DNA of 64,000 nt from an uncultured Clostridia bacterium (GTDB lineage Bacteria; Bacillota; Clostridia; Christensenellales; CAG-917): NCBI GenBank assembly GCA_934233745.1, contig CAKQGN010000007.1:1-64000 (forward strand), written 5' to 3'. Each line of letters begins with the position of its first letter. The stretch's first letter is position 1. The notes beneath the pieces are model-generated. The model ran no database searches. It was not told the DNA's origin and worked only from the letters and a program-made list of their open reading frames with translations. The position numbers and the translations under genes were made by a program. Positions 16,074 to 25,080 of the stretch are shown here, piece by piece.

Positions 16074-17056
16074 CGGACAATTTTGCAATCAAAAAACAAA
16101 TACTGGACAAAATCAAACAATACGACAGAATTGTCGTCACAAGGCACTTCCGCCCCGACGGCGACGCAATCGGATCGAGCAAAGGGCTTGCAAGAATGCT
16201 CAAACTGTCCTTCCCCCAAAAAGAAGTGTATGTCATCAATGAGGACAGCTCTGCTTATCTGTCGTTTTTGGGGGGCGAGGACGCGCCTATCGACGACGAC
16301 AAATATGCCGATGCTCTCATTATCGTTTGCGACACGGGGACAACGGATCGCATATCCAACAAAAAATACTCGCTTGGCAAAGAACTTGTCAAAATCGACC
16401 ACCATATCGATGTCAAACCCTACGGGGATTTGAGCTGGGTTGAGGAGGAACGCTCCTCCCTTTGCGAGATGATTGTGGATTTTTGGCTCACTTTCAAGGA
16501 CGAACTCACGCTTGATAAAGAAGGTGCAACATATCTGTTCACAGGCATGGTGACGGACAGCGGAAGGTTCAGATTCAGCTCGGTGGACGGCGATACGATG
16601 CGCAGAGCGGGAGCGTTGCTCGACATAGGCATCGACACGGAATGGATTTATGCCAATCTGAATCTCGACGACTTCAACGTCTTCAAATTCGAAGCGTACG
16701 TCTACAAAAAGATGAAAGTCACAACAAACGGCGTTGCGTACATATACGTTGACAAAGCCATGCAAAAACGCTTCAAACTTACCAACGAGCAGGCAAGCAA
16801 CGTGGTGTCGTACCTCGACAGCATAAAAGGCGCAATCGTCTGGCTTGCGTTTATACAAAACGCGGATAACAGCATAAGAGTGCGTTTACGCTCAAGATTT
16901 ACGACAATCAACACTCTTGCCGAAAAATACAACGGCGGCGGTCACGACATGGCGTGCGGAGCAACCGTGCAAAGCAAAAAAGAAATGAAACAAATGATAT
17001 CCGACGCGGACGAAATTGTAAAAAACTACAAACAAAACAATACGAACTGGCTATGA
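16070..17056 (+). CDS. DHH/DHHA1 phosphoesterase, NrnA-like (second of tandem pair)
   Basis: The 328-residue paralogue of the preceding protein has HFRPDGDAIGS, VCDTGTTDRI, KIDHHID and NGGGHDMACGA. All catalytic motifs are intact, so neither copy looks decayed. The two copies have drifted enough that different substrates (nano-RNA, pAp, pApA) are likely. Start and stop overlap both neighbours by 4 bp, which enforces equal expression. Duplicated nrnA genes side by side are uncommon in my experience. Confidence 0.85.
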   Translation: MTDNFAIKKQILDKIKQYDRIVVTRHFRPDGDAIGSSKGLARMLKLSFPQKEVYVINEDSSAYLSFLGGEDAPIDDDKYADALIIVCDTGTTDRISNKKYSLGKELVKIDHHIDVKPYGDLSWVEEERSSLCEMIVDFWLTFKDELTLDKEGATYLFTGMVTDSGRFRFSSVDGDTMRRAGALLDIGIDTEWIYANLNLDDFNVFKFEAYVYKKMKVTTNGVAYIYVDKAMQKRFKLTNEQASNVVSYLDSIKGAIVWLAFIQNADNSIRVRLRSRFTTINTLAEKYNGGGHDMACGATVQSKKEMKQMISDADEIVKNYKQNNTNWL

Positions 17057-17778
17057 AAATCCTTATTACAAACGATGACGGAATTCACTCCGAAGGCTTG
17101 CTTATAGTTGCAAAATGGGCAAAAAAGCTAGGTGACGTGACGGTTTCCGCCCCGAAATTCGAACAAAGCGGCAAAAGTCACTCCATCGACATTCACAATC
17201 CGTTTGAAGTGAAACAAGTGGAGTATCTTGACGGTGTGCGCGCATTCAGCGTAGACAGTTCCCCTGCCGATTGCGTGCGGTTTGCCACACTCGGTCTTCA
17301 CGAAAACTACGACCTCGTCATATCCGGCATAAACAAAGGGTTAAATCTCGGCGAAGATATAATGTATTCGGCAACCAATGGAGCGATTTTCGAGGCTTGC
17401 ACGAGAGGTCTGAAAGCCCTTGCGCTGTCAACTCACGTAGGCGATTTTTGCGAAGCGGAAAACTGGCTGGACAGAATCTATGATTACGTGCAAACCAACA
17501 ATCTGTTTGCATACGGCAACATTTACAACGTAAACGTTCCCAAAAACGCAAAATCCATTTTGCTCACAAAACAAGGCGGGGCGTACTTCACCGACGATTT
17601 CATCGACCTGGGTGACGGCACGTGGCGACAAGAGGGACACTGCATCCACCAAAACAACCACGACCTGACAATAGACAGCGACGCCGCAGTGGACGGATAC
17701 GTCAGCATAACCCCTCTGACAATCGAACGCACAAACTATATCGCCTACAACGCATTGAAAGGCGTCGTAAACAACTGA
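17053..17778 (+). CDS. surE: 5'/3'-nucleotidase SurE
   Basis: The 241-residue protein starts MKILITNDDGIHSEGL, the SurE metal-site motif (paired Asp of NDDG). It continues with APKFEQSGKSHSI (Ser ligand), SSPADCVRF and ISGINKGLNLGEDIMYSATNGA, all hallmarks of the family. SurE dephosphorylates nucleoside monophosphates and short polyphosphates. ATG 17053 overlaps the upstream stop in ATGA. The gene ends a three-gene operon of nucleotide-recycling phosphatases and is followed by a clear terminator. Confidence 0.93.
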   Translation: MKILITNDDGIHSEGLLIVAKWAKKLGDVTVSAPKFEQSGKSHSIDIHNPFEVKQVEYLDGVRAFSVDSSPADCVRFATLGLHENYDLVISGINKGLNLGEDIMYSATNGAIFEACTRGLKALALSTHVGDFCEAENWLDRIYDYVQTNNLFAYGNIYNVNVPKNAKSILLTKQGGAYFTDDFIDLGDGTWRQEGHCIHQNNHDLTIDSDAAVDGYVSITPLTIERTNYIAYNALKGVVNN

Positions 17779-17812
17779 CGACGTACATCTCAAAGGCGAT
17801 ATAATCAAAAAT

Positions 17813-17837
17813 GCCTCGCACTTATGCGGGGCTTTTT
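17813..17837 (+). terminator. Terminator of the nrnA-nrnA-surE operon
   Basis: GCCTCGCA, loop CTTA and TGCGGGGC (one G-U pair) are followed by five T. It lies 35 nt past surE and faces the convergent DivIVA-like gene. Confidence 0.85.
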
Positions 17838-17857
17838 ATGATTGAAACACATCTCAA

Positions 17858-18541
17858 TCAGCTGATTGCTTTGAAATTGTTTTCCAACGTTTCGGTCGGA
17901 TTCAAAGCGTCGTCAAGTGAGAATGCAACCGACGTTTTTGCTTTCTTCTTCGATTCCGCATCTTGAAGTTTCGATTTGAGTTCGTCGGAATTTTTTGATG
18001 GGGACACGTCATCTTTTCTCAGGTTCTGGGAATTTAGTTGCCGTGCCGTAAGTCTTTCGACTTCTCTTCTGAAATGTTCTTCCATCGTATCGTCGTCGAC
18101 GCATTTGTTCAACGAGAAATCCTGTGCCAAAAACTTTTTCAGCTCGATTTCAACGGACACGGCAACGCTTTCGACATTGAGCGCGTCCTTGTCGAAATGG
18201 TATCTGTCCTTCATTTGTTCGTAGGCATTTTCCCACTTGGCTCTGAAAAGTCGAAGTCTGTCAAGCTCCCGGCTGTATCTGCATTTGACGTCTTGTGAGA
18301 GTCTGTTTGCATTCTCGGTTGCGGCTACAAGGGCAAGTTTGATTTGTTCTTCCCTTCCTTTCAGTGTTTCGAGTTGCAATCTGAGCGCATCGTTTTCTTG
18401 TTTCAACGCATTTATACGCTCCCTTTGTTCGAGCTGCAACTCATCGTTTTTTGCTTGTTCGAGCGCGATAAAACCATCCACTGCCTCACGGTCATATCCC
18501 TTTCGCGAAACGGGAAATCTCAAAGTGCTTTTCTTTTTCAT
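17858..18541 (-). CDS. DivIVA-domain coiled-coil protein
   Basis: The 227-residue protein has a short N-terminal DivIVA-like membrane-targeting motif (RFPVSRKGYDREAVDGFIA, residues about 7-25). A long, heavily charged coiled coil follows to about residue 130, then a less ordered Ser/Asp/Lys-rich tail ending LENNFKAIS. DivIVA-domain proteins sense negative membrane curvature and organise poles, septa or sporulation in Gram-positives; this one is too divergent to name further. The start is ATG 18541 behind GAGGTAGGT. It stands alone between terminators. Confidence 0.65.
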   Translation of the reverse strand: MKKKSTLRFPVSRKGYDREAVDGFIALEQAKNDELQLEQRERINALKQENDALRLQLETLKGREEQIKLALVAATENANRLSQDVKCRYSRELDRLRLFRAKWENAYEQMKDRYHFDKDALNVESVAVSVEIELKKFLAQDFSLNKCVDDDTMEEHFRREVERLTARQLNSQNLRKDDVSPSKNSDELKSKLQDAESKKKAKTSVAFSLDDALNPTETLENNFKAIS

Positions 18542-18715
18542 ACCTACCTCGAAGATGATGTTTCTCTTATTGAAATGATAACAAAAACAGTATGTTCCCG
18601 CTTGGAAAGTATTTGTTGAAAAATGTCGATTTTGTCGCAAAACAGGCGGTTTATGTTTATATTTCGTTTCGTTAAACATGTTTATTCGGAAAATCTTAAA
18701 ATTTGCAGGCATAAA

Positions 18716-18741
18716 AAAAGAGGCCGCACGGCCTCATTTTT
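18716..18741 (-). terminator. Terminator of pncB
   Basis: GAGGCC-GCAC-GGCCTC (18720-18735) is flanked by A and T runs. On the minus strand it lies 12 nt past the pncB stop and is followed by TTTTTTT. Confidence 0.88.
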
Positions 18742-18753
18742 TATTTGTGTTTT

Positions 18754-20202
18754 TCAGTGCGCCGCATTCAGCAACTCATGTTTCAAATCCCAAAGTTTTT
18801 CGGACAAGTCAACCTTGTATTCCTGCGTGTTGACGACTCTTCTGTATTCGGGGAAGAAAGAAGCAATCGATTCGTCTTCCCTGGCGCATATCTCTTTGAG
18901 GGACGGCATATCGTACACAAGTTTTCCGTCCTTGAAAATCGGCACCATAAGTTCTTTGAGTTCATAGTCGGTGAATGTGGTTTTTTTCCATGTTTGTTCT
19001 GGATGGAAAATCGTGAGCGGTTTGGACGTGTCGAAAGTTTCGTCTTCGAGGCAAATCAAATCGGCTTGCGCCATACCGTCCTTGAAAATACGCACAATCT
19101 TTTTTACTCCGGGATTGGTGGTCTTTTCGTGGCTGTTGGACACTTTGATTTTGGCAACGAGCTTGCCGTCTTCTTCCAGCGCGCAAAGCTTGTAAACTCC
19201 GCCGAGCGACGCGTTGTTGTAGCTTGTGATAAGTTTTGTACCGATGCCGTAAACATCGATTTTCGCGTCTTGCGAATTGAGCGCGAGCAATATGTCTTCG
19301 TCAAGGTCGTTCGTGGCAAAAATCAGACAATCGTTATGCCCCGCTTCGTCGAGCATCACCCTTGCTTTTCTGCTCAGATACGCAAGGTCGCCGCTGTCGA
19401 GGCGAATGCCGATCGGTTTGTGTCCTTCGGCTTTGAGTTTGTCAAAAACTTTGATTGCATTGGGAACGCCGCTTTTGAGCGTATCGTAAGTGTCCACCAA
19501 AAGCAAGCAGTTGTCGGGATAGATTTCGGCATACTTTTCAAATGCTTCAAGTTCCGTGTCAAACGACATAACCCAACTGTGCGAGTGAGTGCCGGTGACG
19601 GGAATTCCGAAAAGTTTGCCCGCAACGACGTTGGACGTCGTTCTGCACCCGCCGATACAAGCGGCGCGCGCGCCATAAATGCCCGCGTCGGGACCTTGCG
19701 CTCTGCGAAGTCCGAATTCACTGATTTTGTTTTTCGTACATTCTTTCAGCCTTGCCGCTTTTGTTGCGATAAGCGTCTGGTGATTGATGAACGTAAGCAA
19801 TGCCGTTTCAACAAGCTGTGCCTGCCAAAGAGGAGCGGACACGGTGAGAATCGGCTCGTAAGGAAACACCATAGTACCTTCGGGAACAGCTTTGATATCT
19901 CCCGTAAACTCAAACGTTTCAAGAGCTTTCAAAAAATCGTCGTCGAAGATGCTAAGAGAACGCAAATACGAAATATCGCTTTCATCGAAATGAAGATTGA
20001 GAATATAGTCGATTGCTTGTTCGAGCCCTGCGGCGATTGCGTAGGAATAGCCTCCGTTTCCGCGATAGAAAATATCGAAAACCGCTCTTCTCTCATCGAG
20101 ATTGCAACGGCGATAACCGTTCATCATTGTGAGCTGATAGAGGTCGGTAAGAAGAGTCAGGTTGTTGGTCTTTTTCCTTTCGGTCGTATAATCTTTTGTC
20201 AT
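18754..20202 (-). CDS. pncB: Nicotinate phosphoribosyltransferase
   Basis: The 482-residue protein begins with LTLLTDLYQLTMMNGYRR, the typical N-terminus of the Gram-positive PncB type, and contains ATKAARLKEC, SEFGLRRAQGPDAGIYGARA, TGTHSHSWVMSF (the catalytic His region) and GIRLDSGDLAYLSRKAR (phosphoribosyl site). It converts nicotinate, PRPP and ATP to nicotinate mononucleotide in NAD salvage. It is the last gene of a galK-lgt-pncB set with short gaps, preceded by a GGAG site and followed by a strong terminator. Confidence 0.93.
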   Translation of the reverse strand: MTKDYTTERKKTNNLTLLTDLYQLTMMNGYRRCNLDERRAVFDIFYRGNGGYSYAIAAGLEQAIDYILNLHFDESDISYLRSLSIFDDDFLKALETFEFTGDIKAVPEGTMVFPYEPILTVSAPLWQAQLVETALLTFINHQTLIATKAARLKECTKNKISEFGLRRAQGPDAGIYGARAACIGGCRTTSNVVAGKLFGIPVTGTHSHSWVMSFDTELEAFEKYAEIYPDNCLLLVDTYDTLKSGVPNAIKVFDKLKAEGHKPIGIRLDSGDLAYLSRKARVMLDEAGHNDCLIFATNDLDEDILLALNSQDAKIDVYGIGTKLITSYNNASLGGVYKLCALEEDGKLVAKIKVSNSHEKTTNPGVKKIVRIFKDGMAQADLICLEDETFDTSKPLTIFHPEQTWKKTTFTDYELKELMVPIFKDGKLVYDMPSLKEICAREDESIASFFPEYRRVVNTQEYKVDLSEKLWDLKHELLNAAH

Positions 20203-20235
20203 TTTATACTCCTATAAGCGTTTGGTCGTTAAAAA

Positions 20236-21411
20236 TTATGCGCAATAAACGTCATTCTTTATCATTGCTTTGAATCTGCGCTTATAATCTTTTGGCACGT
20301 GATAGTACTCGGCACCGTCGAAGTCTACGGGGATATAATCGGGTTCGCTCTTTCTTATATACCCTATTTTGAGCAATAGCGTTGCAAAGAAAGCGTTGAT
20401 TTTGTCCGAAGCGTTTTGTTTGTCGCATGAGGCTTTTTCAAAGAGTTTGCCCACAAACTTATAGTTTTTCACTTCATAATCGGTCAGCACCGCTCCGTTT
20501 GCGCCGCTCGGAGCGACTTTGCGCACATCGAGATATGCAAGTCGGGATGTACGTGCAGTTATATACAAAATGCCGATAACGAGTGCAAGAACGGCAACGA
20601 TAAGGCATGCCGTCTTTGTTACGGGCACTGCGTCCATGCGCAAATACTCAAGCCAGAATCTGCCGATGCAGTACCAGAACAAATAGAAAATCATCAAAAT
20701 GCCGGGATATTTCTTTTGATAATTCTTTTTCCACATCCATACGCAGAAGATTGCGCCTAGAGTGTTCCACACGCCCTCATACAAAAACGTTGCGCAAAAC
20801 CAGTTTCCGCCGCCGCCCGCTTGGATGTGCGAATATACGATTTCTCTGAACTCGCTTTCAACGCCGCTCGGCTCGGTGATATAAACGCCGAAGGGGAAGA
20901 ATTGCAGGGCTTTGTTTGTGATTGGCAATCCAAACGCCTCCTGATTGACAAAGTTGCCCCATCTGCCGATAATCTGCCCTATAAGCACAGGCACGACGAC
21001 AAGGTCCACGACATTGAGGAAGTTGGTTTTTTTCTTGTGACGGAGAGTGAAAAACAATGCTCCGAACAGTCCGCCTACAAGGCCTCCGATGATTGTAATG
21101 CCTCCCTTCCAGATGGCAATTATATTGACAAATTTGTCCCAGCCTTCAAGACCGTTGTTTCCGAAATATTCGTCCGCGCGCGGTATTACGTACAGCAATC
21201 TCGCAAACACGATTGCAAGCGGAATGAGCCACAAAAACAACTCAACCGCATCGTCGGACGTGATGCCGATTTTTTTTGCTTGCCAGCACGCGTACAAAAG
21301 ACCGAGGAGCATACCGCATACGATAAGCAAGCCATACCATTGCACGGTGAGATTGCCTATTGTAAACGCCACTTTCGGATCTGACGCAGTGGATAAAACA
21401 GAAATGTTCAT
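20236..21411 (-). CDS. lgt: Prolipoprotein diacylglyceryl transferase with C-terminal extension
   Basis: The membrane protein contains the Lgt signature IGRWGNFVNQEAFG (about residues 150-163), the upstream IIGGLVGGLFGAL segment and RFWLEYLRMDAVP. It transfers a diacylglyceryl group from phosphatidylglycerol to the lipobox cysteine of prolipoproteins, and would serve the lipoproteins in this window. At 391 residues it exceeds the usual 260-290 by a cytoplasmic tail of about 90 residues (from roughly 300, ending KRRFKAMIKNDVYCA) that I do not recognise. It starts 3 nt after galK ends. Confidence 0.92.
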   Translation of the reverse strand: MNISVLSTASDPKVAFTIGNLTVQWYGLLIVCGMLLGLLYACWQAKKIGITSDDAVELFLWLIPLAIVFARLLYVIPRADEYFGNNGLEGWDKFVNIIAIWKGGITIIGGLVGGLFGALFFTLRHKKKTNFLNVVDLVVVPVLIGQIIGRWGNFVNQEAFGLPITNKALQFFPFGVYITEPSGVESEFREIVYSHIQAGGGGNWFCATFLYEGVWNTLGAIFCVWMWKKNYQKKYPGILMIFYLFWYCIGRFWLEYLRMDAVPVTKTACLIVAVLALVIGILYITARTSRLAYLDVRKVAPSGANGAVLTDYEVKNYKFVGKLFEKASCDKQNASDKINAFFATLLLKIGYIRKSEPDYIPVDFDGAEYYHVPKDYKRRFKAMIKNDVYCA

Positions 21412-21414
21412 AGT

Positions 21415-22668
21415 TTATTTCTCCAAATCGAGTTTTGTTGCGCCGCTTTGGCGAATTGCGAGTTTGAATACGTTTTCGTTGCCGAACATAACGTCGAGCG
21501 CGCTTTCGACGCCGCCCTCTTTCTTGTTGGCGAACACTAAAATCGTGCCTGCAAATCCGCCGCCGTGTACGCGCGATGCAACGACGCCTTCGATCTTGAC
21601 AACTCTGTCGAGTGCGTTTTCGAGGTTGTGATTTTTGCCTGCGGGCGAATATGTGTTCTGAAGTTTATATCTCGAACTCAAACCCGACTCGTTTACAATG
21701 TCGAGAAAGGCTTGTTCGTCTTTTTTGTCGATTGCTTTGACTGCGTTTTCGACGCGCTTGTTCTCTTCAAAAAAATGTTCTGCGCGAAGATATGCTCTTT
21801 CGCTCACTTTTTTGACGATATTCTTCTTGTCGCGCTCCCATTTATCGGATGATATCTCATGCAGAAGTTTTGCGCCGAAACACGATGCGACTTCTTTCAT
21901 CTCATGCGGAATCGCCGCATAGTCATCCGTAAGATCGCTGTGATCGCCGCCCGTTGCAATAACGTAAATATCCAGATCCGAAAAAGTCCAATGCGCTTTT
22001 TCCACGACGGGATTTTCAAAATCGGCAAAATCTATGAGGTTGACTCCTCCAAGCGCAATCGCACTTTGATCCATGAGTCCGCACGGTTTTCCGAAGAAGG
22101 TGTTTTCGGCATATTGCGACGCTTTCGCTTTGAAAATGGCGTCTATCGAGCCGTTGTTGTACATGACGTTGAGAATTTCGGCAATGGCAAGCTCAAACGA
22201 ACTCGACGATGAAACGCCCGCTCCCTTTGGAACGGATGAAGTCATGCATGCGCTGAATCCGCCTACCCTTTTGTCCGAACGCCTGAAATAATCCACAACG
22301 CCTTTTATGAGTGCGGTCGACGTGCCTATTTCGCTTACGGAAAAGACAGGATTCGATACATCCACTCGCAACATTGGATAACCTTTGGATTTGACTTCTA
22401 TCACGCCGTCGCTTCTTTTCGATACGCTTGCCAGCGTGTCGACGTTTATCGCCGCACAAAGCACTTTCCCGCCGTTGTGGTCGGTGTGATTGCCGACGAT
22501 TTCAATGCGCCCCGGCGATGAGAAAAACTCAACGTCGGTGGTGTTGAACACGTCTTTGTGCATCTTTACAAGCTCTTCAAATCTGCCGAATTGTTCTTTG
22601 TTTGACTCGCCGTAAATGTCTTGGCATACCGTTTCCAGCTTTTTCATATCGATGTTGTCGAAGGTCAT
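21415..22668 (-). CDS. galK: Galactokinase
   Basis: The 417-residue GHMP kinase has SSPGRIEIVGNHTDHNGGKV (galactokinase signature, here GNHTDH instead of the usual GEHTDY), the ATP-binding loop SSVPKGAGVSSSSSFELAI and the late RVHGGGFAGTILV motif. It phosphorylates galactose at C1 and feeds galT, which is divergently transcribed 238 nt away. An AAAGGACAAG site precedes ATG 22668. The variant signature still keeps the residues around the sugar pocket. Confidence 0.92.
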   Translation of the reverse strand: MTFDNIDMKKLETVCQDIYGESNKEQFGRFEELVKMHKDVFNTTDVEFFSSPGRIEIVGNHTDHNGGKVLCAAINVDTLASVSKRSDGVIEVKSKGYPMLRVDVSNPVFSVSEIGTSTALIKGVVDYFRRSDKRVGGFSACMTSSVPKGAGVSSSSSFELAIAEILNVMYNNGSIDAIFKAKASQYAENTFFGKPCGLMDQSAIALGGVNLIDFADFENPVVEKAHWTFSDLDIYVIATGGDHSDLTDDYAAIPHEMKEVASCFGAKLLHEISSDKWERDKKNIVKKVSERAYLRAEHFFEENKRVENAVKAIDKKDEQAFLDIVNESGLSSRYKLQNTYSPAGKNHNLENALDRVVKIEGVVASRVHGGGFAGTILVFANKKEGGVESALDVMFGNENVFKLAIRQSGATKLDLEK

Positions 22669-22698
22669 TGTCTTGTCCTTTTTTTTAGATTGAGTTAT

Positions 22699-22727
22699 AT
22701 TGTATCACACGTAACGACCTATTGCAA
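22699..22727 (-). promoter_or_regulatory. galK promoter
   Basis: Minus-strand TTGCAA (22727-22722), 17 nt, TACAAT (22704-22699), 30 nt before the galK ATG. It is divergent from the galT promoter 110 bp away, so one regulator could serve both genes; I see no clear operator. Confidence 0.72.
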
Positions 22728-22837
22728 GATAATTATACTTTATTATATTTAATATGCGCTTTCGCCCGACGCATACAATCCGAATAAAACAAAAATAAAA
22801 AATAATATACAAATCCCACTAAATAGTCGCTTATTTC

Positions 22838-22866
22838 TTGATTTGAGAAACAGTGTGTGATATACT
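22838..22866 (+). promoter_or_regulatory. galT promoter
   Basis: TTGATT (22838-22843), 17 nt, TATACT (22861-22866), followed by a CGGAGG ribosome site 12 nt before ATG 22907. Confidence 0.75.
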
Positions 22867-22906
22867 ACGATGTTGAAAAGAGTTATACGTTTTTTCGGAG
22901 GTTTTT

Positions 22907-24454
22907 ATGCCAAGAATTTCTTTTGAAGAAATTGCAAAACAAAATGTTGCAAGGCTTTTGGATTATGCCCAAAACAAGTTGTATCTGAACGATTTGGACG
23001 CAATATACGCCCAAAATCAACTTCTCGACGCACTCGGACTCACTCAACCGTGCGACGAGGCGAAACTCGGGACGTACGACATTTACGAGGTGATGAACGC
23101 TCTGTCCGACTTTGCGGTGCGCAAAAAAATTATCGACGAAAACGCAAAATCCAATTTTGAAACGAAACTTATGGGGTTTGTTATGCCATCCCCTTCAACC
23201 GTTGTCGATATGTTTGACAACGAAGCAAGTTACAACGGCGTGGACAAAGCGTGCGATTTTCTTTGCAAACTCGGATTCGACAGCTTGTATTTGAGAGAAA
23301 AGGATTTTCAAAAAAACATAGTGTGGCAACACGACAGCAAAAGAGGCAATATCATTGTCACGATAAACCTGTCCAAACCCGAAAAAACTCCCGAACAAGT
23401 GCGCCTTGCAAAAGAAGCAAAAACAGGCTATCCCAAGTGCGTGCTTTGCCAAAACATGCTCGGTTTTGTGGGCAATGCGGCAATGCCTGCAAGACAGAAT
23501 ATCCGTATAATTCCCTTTGAACTCGACGGCGAAAGCTGGTTTATGCAATTCTCGCCGTATAGATATTTCGAACAACACGTCATCGCCGTATGCAAAGAAC
23601 ATCGTCCCATGTGCGTAAGCGACGCAACTTTTGCAAGAATGGCTGACTTTGTGGATATGTTTCCCCACTACTTTATCGGCTCGAACGCCGCGCTTCCGAT
23701 CGTAGGCGGCTCTATACTTGCTCACGATCATTATCAAGGCGGCAAAAAAGTGTTGCCGGTGTTCAAACGCCCCGCTCGCAGATATTTCAAAGTTGCGGGT
23801 TATGCCGACGTAAACGTTTCGGTTGTAGACTGGTACAACTCTATCGTTCGCATAGAAAGCAAAAACAGAAAACAAGCAATCGACGTCGCAAATATGTTCA
23901 GAAGAGCATGGGATTGCTACTCGGACGAGAGCGTAAACATAGTTTGCGAAACTCGAAACGGCGACGAAAAGACGCAACACAACGCAATTACGCCGATTCT
24001 CTCCTTCAACGATGACGGCGAATACCAATTCAATCTGATACTGCGCAACAACCGCACGGACGAAGCGCACCCGTTCGGAATCTTCCATCCAAGAGCCGAA
24101 CTACACAATATCAAACAAGAATCGATAGGCATAATCGAGGTTATGGGGTTGTTTATTCTGCCGGGCAGACTTGCCGGCGAAATGAGTCGGATTCGCGATA
24201 TTCTGACAGGCAAAACTCCTCTCGATTTCAAAGCGTTGTCGGAAGAATCGCACCCCCTTCACAAACATCTCGGCATGATAACTCAACTTGTCGTTGACAA
24301 CGGCACCGCTTGCACGGAATCCGCTGCCGAAGACGCAGTGACAAATTACATCAACGATGTTTGTGAGCAAATCCTTGATACGACGGCAGTGTTCAAAAAC
24401 GATCAACAAGGCCAGGATGCATTTGACAAATTCATCCATAGCGTAATCGATTGA
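22907..24454 (+). CDS. galT: UDP-glucose--hexose-1-phosphate uridylyltransferase (Firmicutes type)
   Basis: The 515-residue protein is of the long Gram-positive GalT class, with CVLCQNMLGF, NIRIIPFELDGESWFMQFSPYRY split over residues 200-222, and the catalytic GGSILAHDHYQGG (about 265-277). It exchanges UMP between UDP-glucose and galactose-1-phosphate in the Leloir pathway. Its product supply suits the Glf/galactofuranosyl cluster at 39-46 kb. It is preceded by CGGAGG at a good distance and ends at a shared bidirectional terminator. Confidence 0.93.
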   Translation: MPRISFEEIAKQNVARLLDYAQNKLYLNDLDAIYAQNQLLDALGLTQPCDEAKLGTYDIYEVMNALSDFAVRKKIIDENAKSNFETKLMGFVMPSPSTVVDMFDNEASYNGVDKACDFLCKLGFDSLYLREKDFQKNIVWQHDSKRGNIIVTINLSKPEKTPEQVRLAKEAKTGYPKCVLCQNMLGFVGNAAMPARQNIRIIPFELDGESWFMQFSPYRYFEQHVIAVCKEHRPMCVSDATFARMADFVDMFPHYFIGSNAALPIVGGSILAHDHYQGGKKVLPVFKRPARRYFKVAGYADVNVSVVDWYNSIVRIESKNRKQAIDVANMFRRAWDCYSDESVNIVCETRNGDEKTQHNAITPILSFNDDGEYQFNLILRNNRTDEAHPFGIFHPRAELHNIKQESIGIIEVMGLFILPGRLAGEMSRIRDILTGKTPLDFKALSEESHPLHKHLGMITQLVVDNGTACTESAAEDAVTNYINDVCEQILDTTAVFKNDQQGQDAFDKFIHSVID

Positions 24455-24495
24455 TATTTCAACAAGTTTGCACAATCGGTGTTTTATAAATACAA

Positions 24496-24521
24496 AAACG
24501 TCGCGTTAAGCGGCGTTTTTT
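24496..24521. terminator. Bidirectional terminator between galT and a lipoprotein gene
   Basis: AACGTCGC (24497-24504) pairs with GCGGCGTT (24510-24517), flanked by A and T runs. The stop codon of the convergent lipoprotein gene (24506-24508) lies in the loop. Confidence 0.78.
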
Positions 24522-24985
24522 GCAAGTATTTTGTTTTCATTTTTCTGTAATTGTTTCAGTATTTCCATAGGAGCTACGATGATCGAGTTGCCCACTCTCA
24601 CCGCTCCGTCGCCGTATCCCGAGTACGGAGAATTTACAAACACAAACCTGTTTCCTTTGGGTATGTTCGGATTGTCAATCATACCGCTTGGAAACAATCC
24701 GTCACCGAACGCTTTTTTGGCTTTCGATACCGACGGCTTTACTTTCCCCGTTTTTTTGTTTACGGACACATATGAAACGATAAAAACTTTTTGTCCTTCG
24801 CCGTTTGCCATTTCGGTGTAAGAAACATTGACATATTTGTCCGCATCGCAATGCTGCGTGACGTTGTACCCTGCTTTCTCGATTTTAGATATGCAATCTT
24901 GTTCACTGTTGCATGCAACCAACAAAGCCGCAACAACCACACAAATCAAAGCCATCGCAGCGATTTTGAAATTAGTTTTTTTCAT
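24506..24985 (-). CDS. Small secreted lipoprotein of unknown function
   Basis: The 159-residue protein has a lysine-started signal peptide with a hydrophobic core and lipobox LLVAC (Cys near residue 25). The mature part (CISKIEKAGYNVTQHCDADKY onward) is a small mixed domain with two further Cys; I do not recognise the family. ATG 24985 is preceded by AGGAGGAAGTT. It is divergent from an XRE repressor, and two operator palindromes lie between the two genes, so its expression is probably controlled by that repressor. Confidence 0.75.
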   Translation of the reverse strand: MKKTNFKIAAMALICVVVAALLVACNSEQDCISKIEKAGYNVTQHCDADKYVNVSYTEMANGEGQKVFIVSYVSVNKKTGKVKPSVSKAKKAFGDGLFPSGMIDNPNIPKGNRFVFVNSPYSGYGDGAVRVGNSIIVAPMEILKQLQKNENKILAKNAA

Positions 24986-25007
24986 AACTTCCTCCTGACG
25001 CTCAAAA

Positions 25008-25049
25008 TGTAACAAATTGTCACATTTTATATAGTAACAAAATGTTACA
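25008..25049. promoter_or_regulatory. Paired palindromic operators between lipoprotein and XRE genes
   Basis: TGTAACA-AAT-TGTCACA (25008-25024) and AGTAACA-AAA-TGTTACA (25033-25049) are two copies of a TGTAACA-N3-TGTTACA palindrome with centres 25 bp apart. They lie 23-64 nt from the lipoprotein start and 32 nt from the XRE start, as expected of operators for the XRE protein. Confidence 0.75.
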
Positions 25050-25080
25050 CTTTTGTCAATAACAAGAGCAAAGGTGTTTT

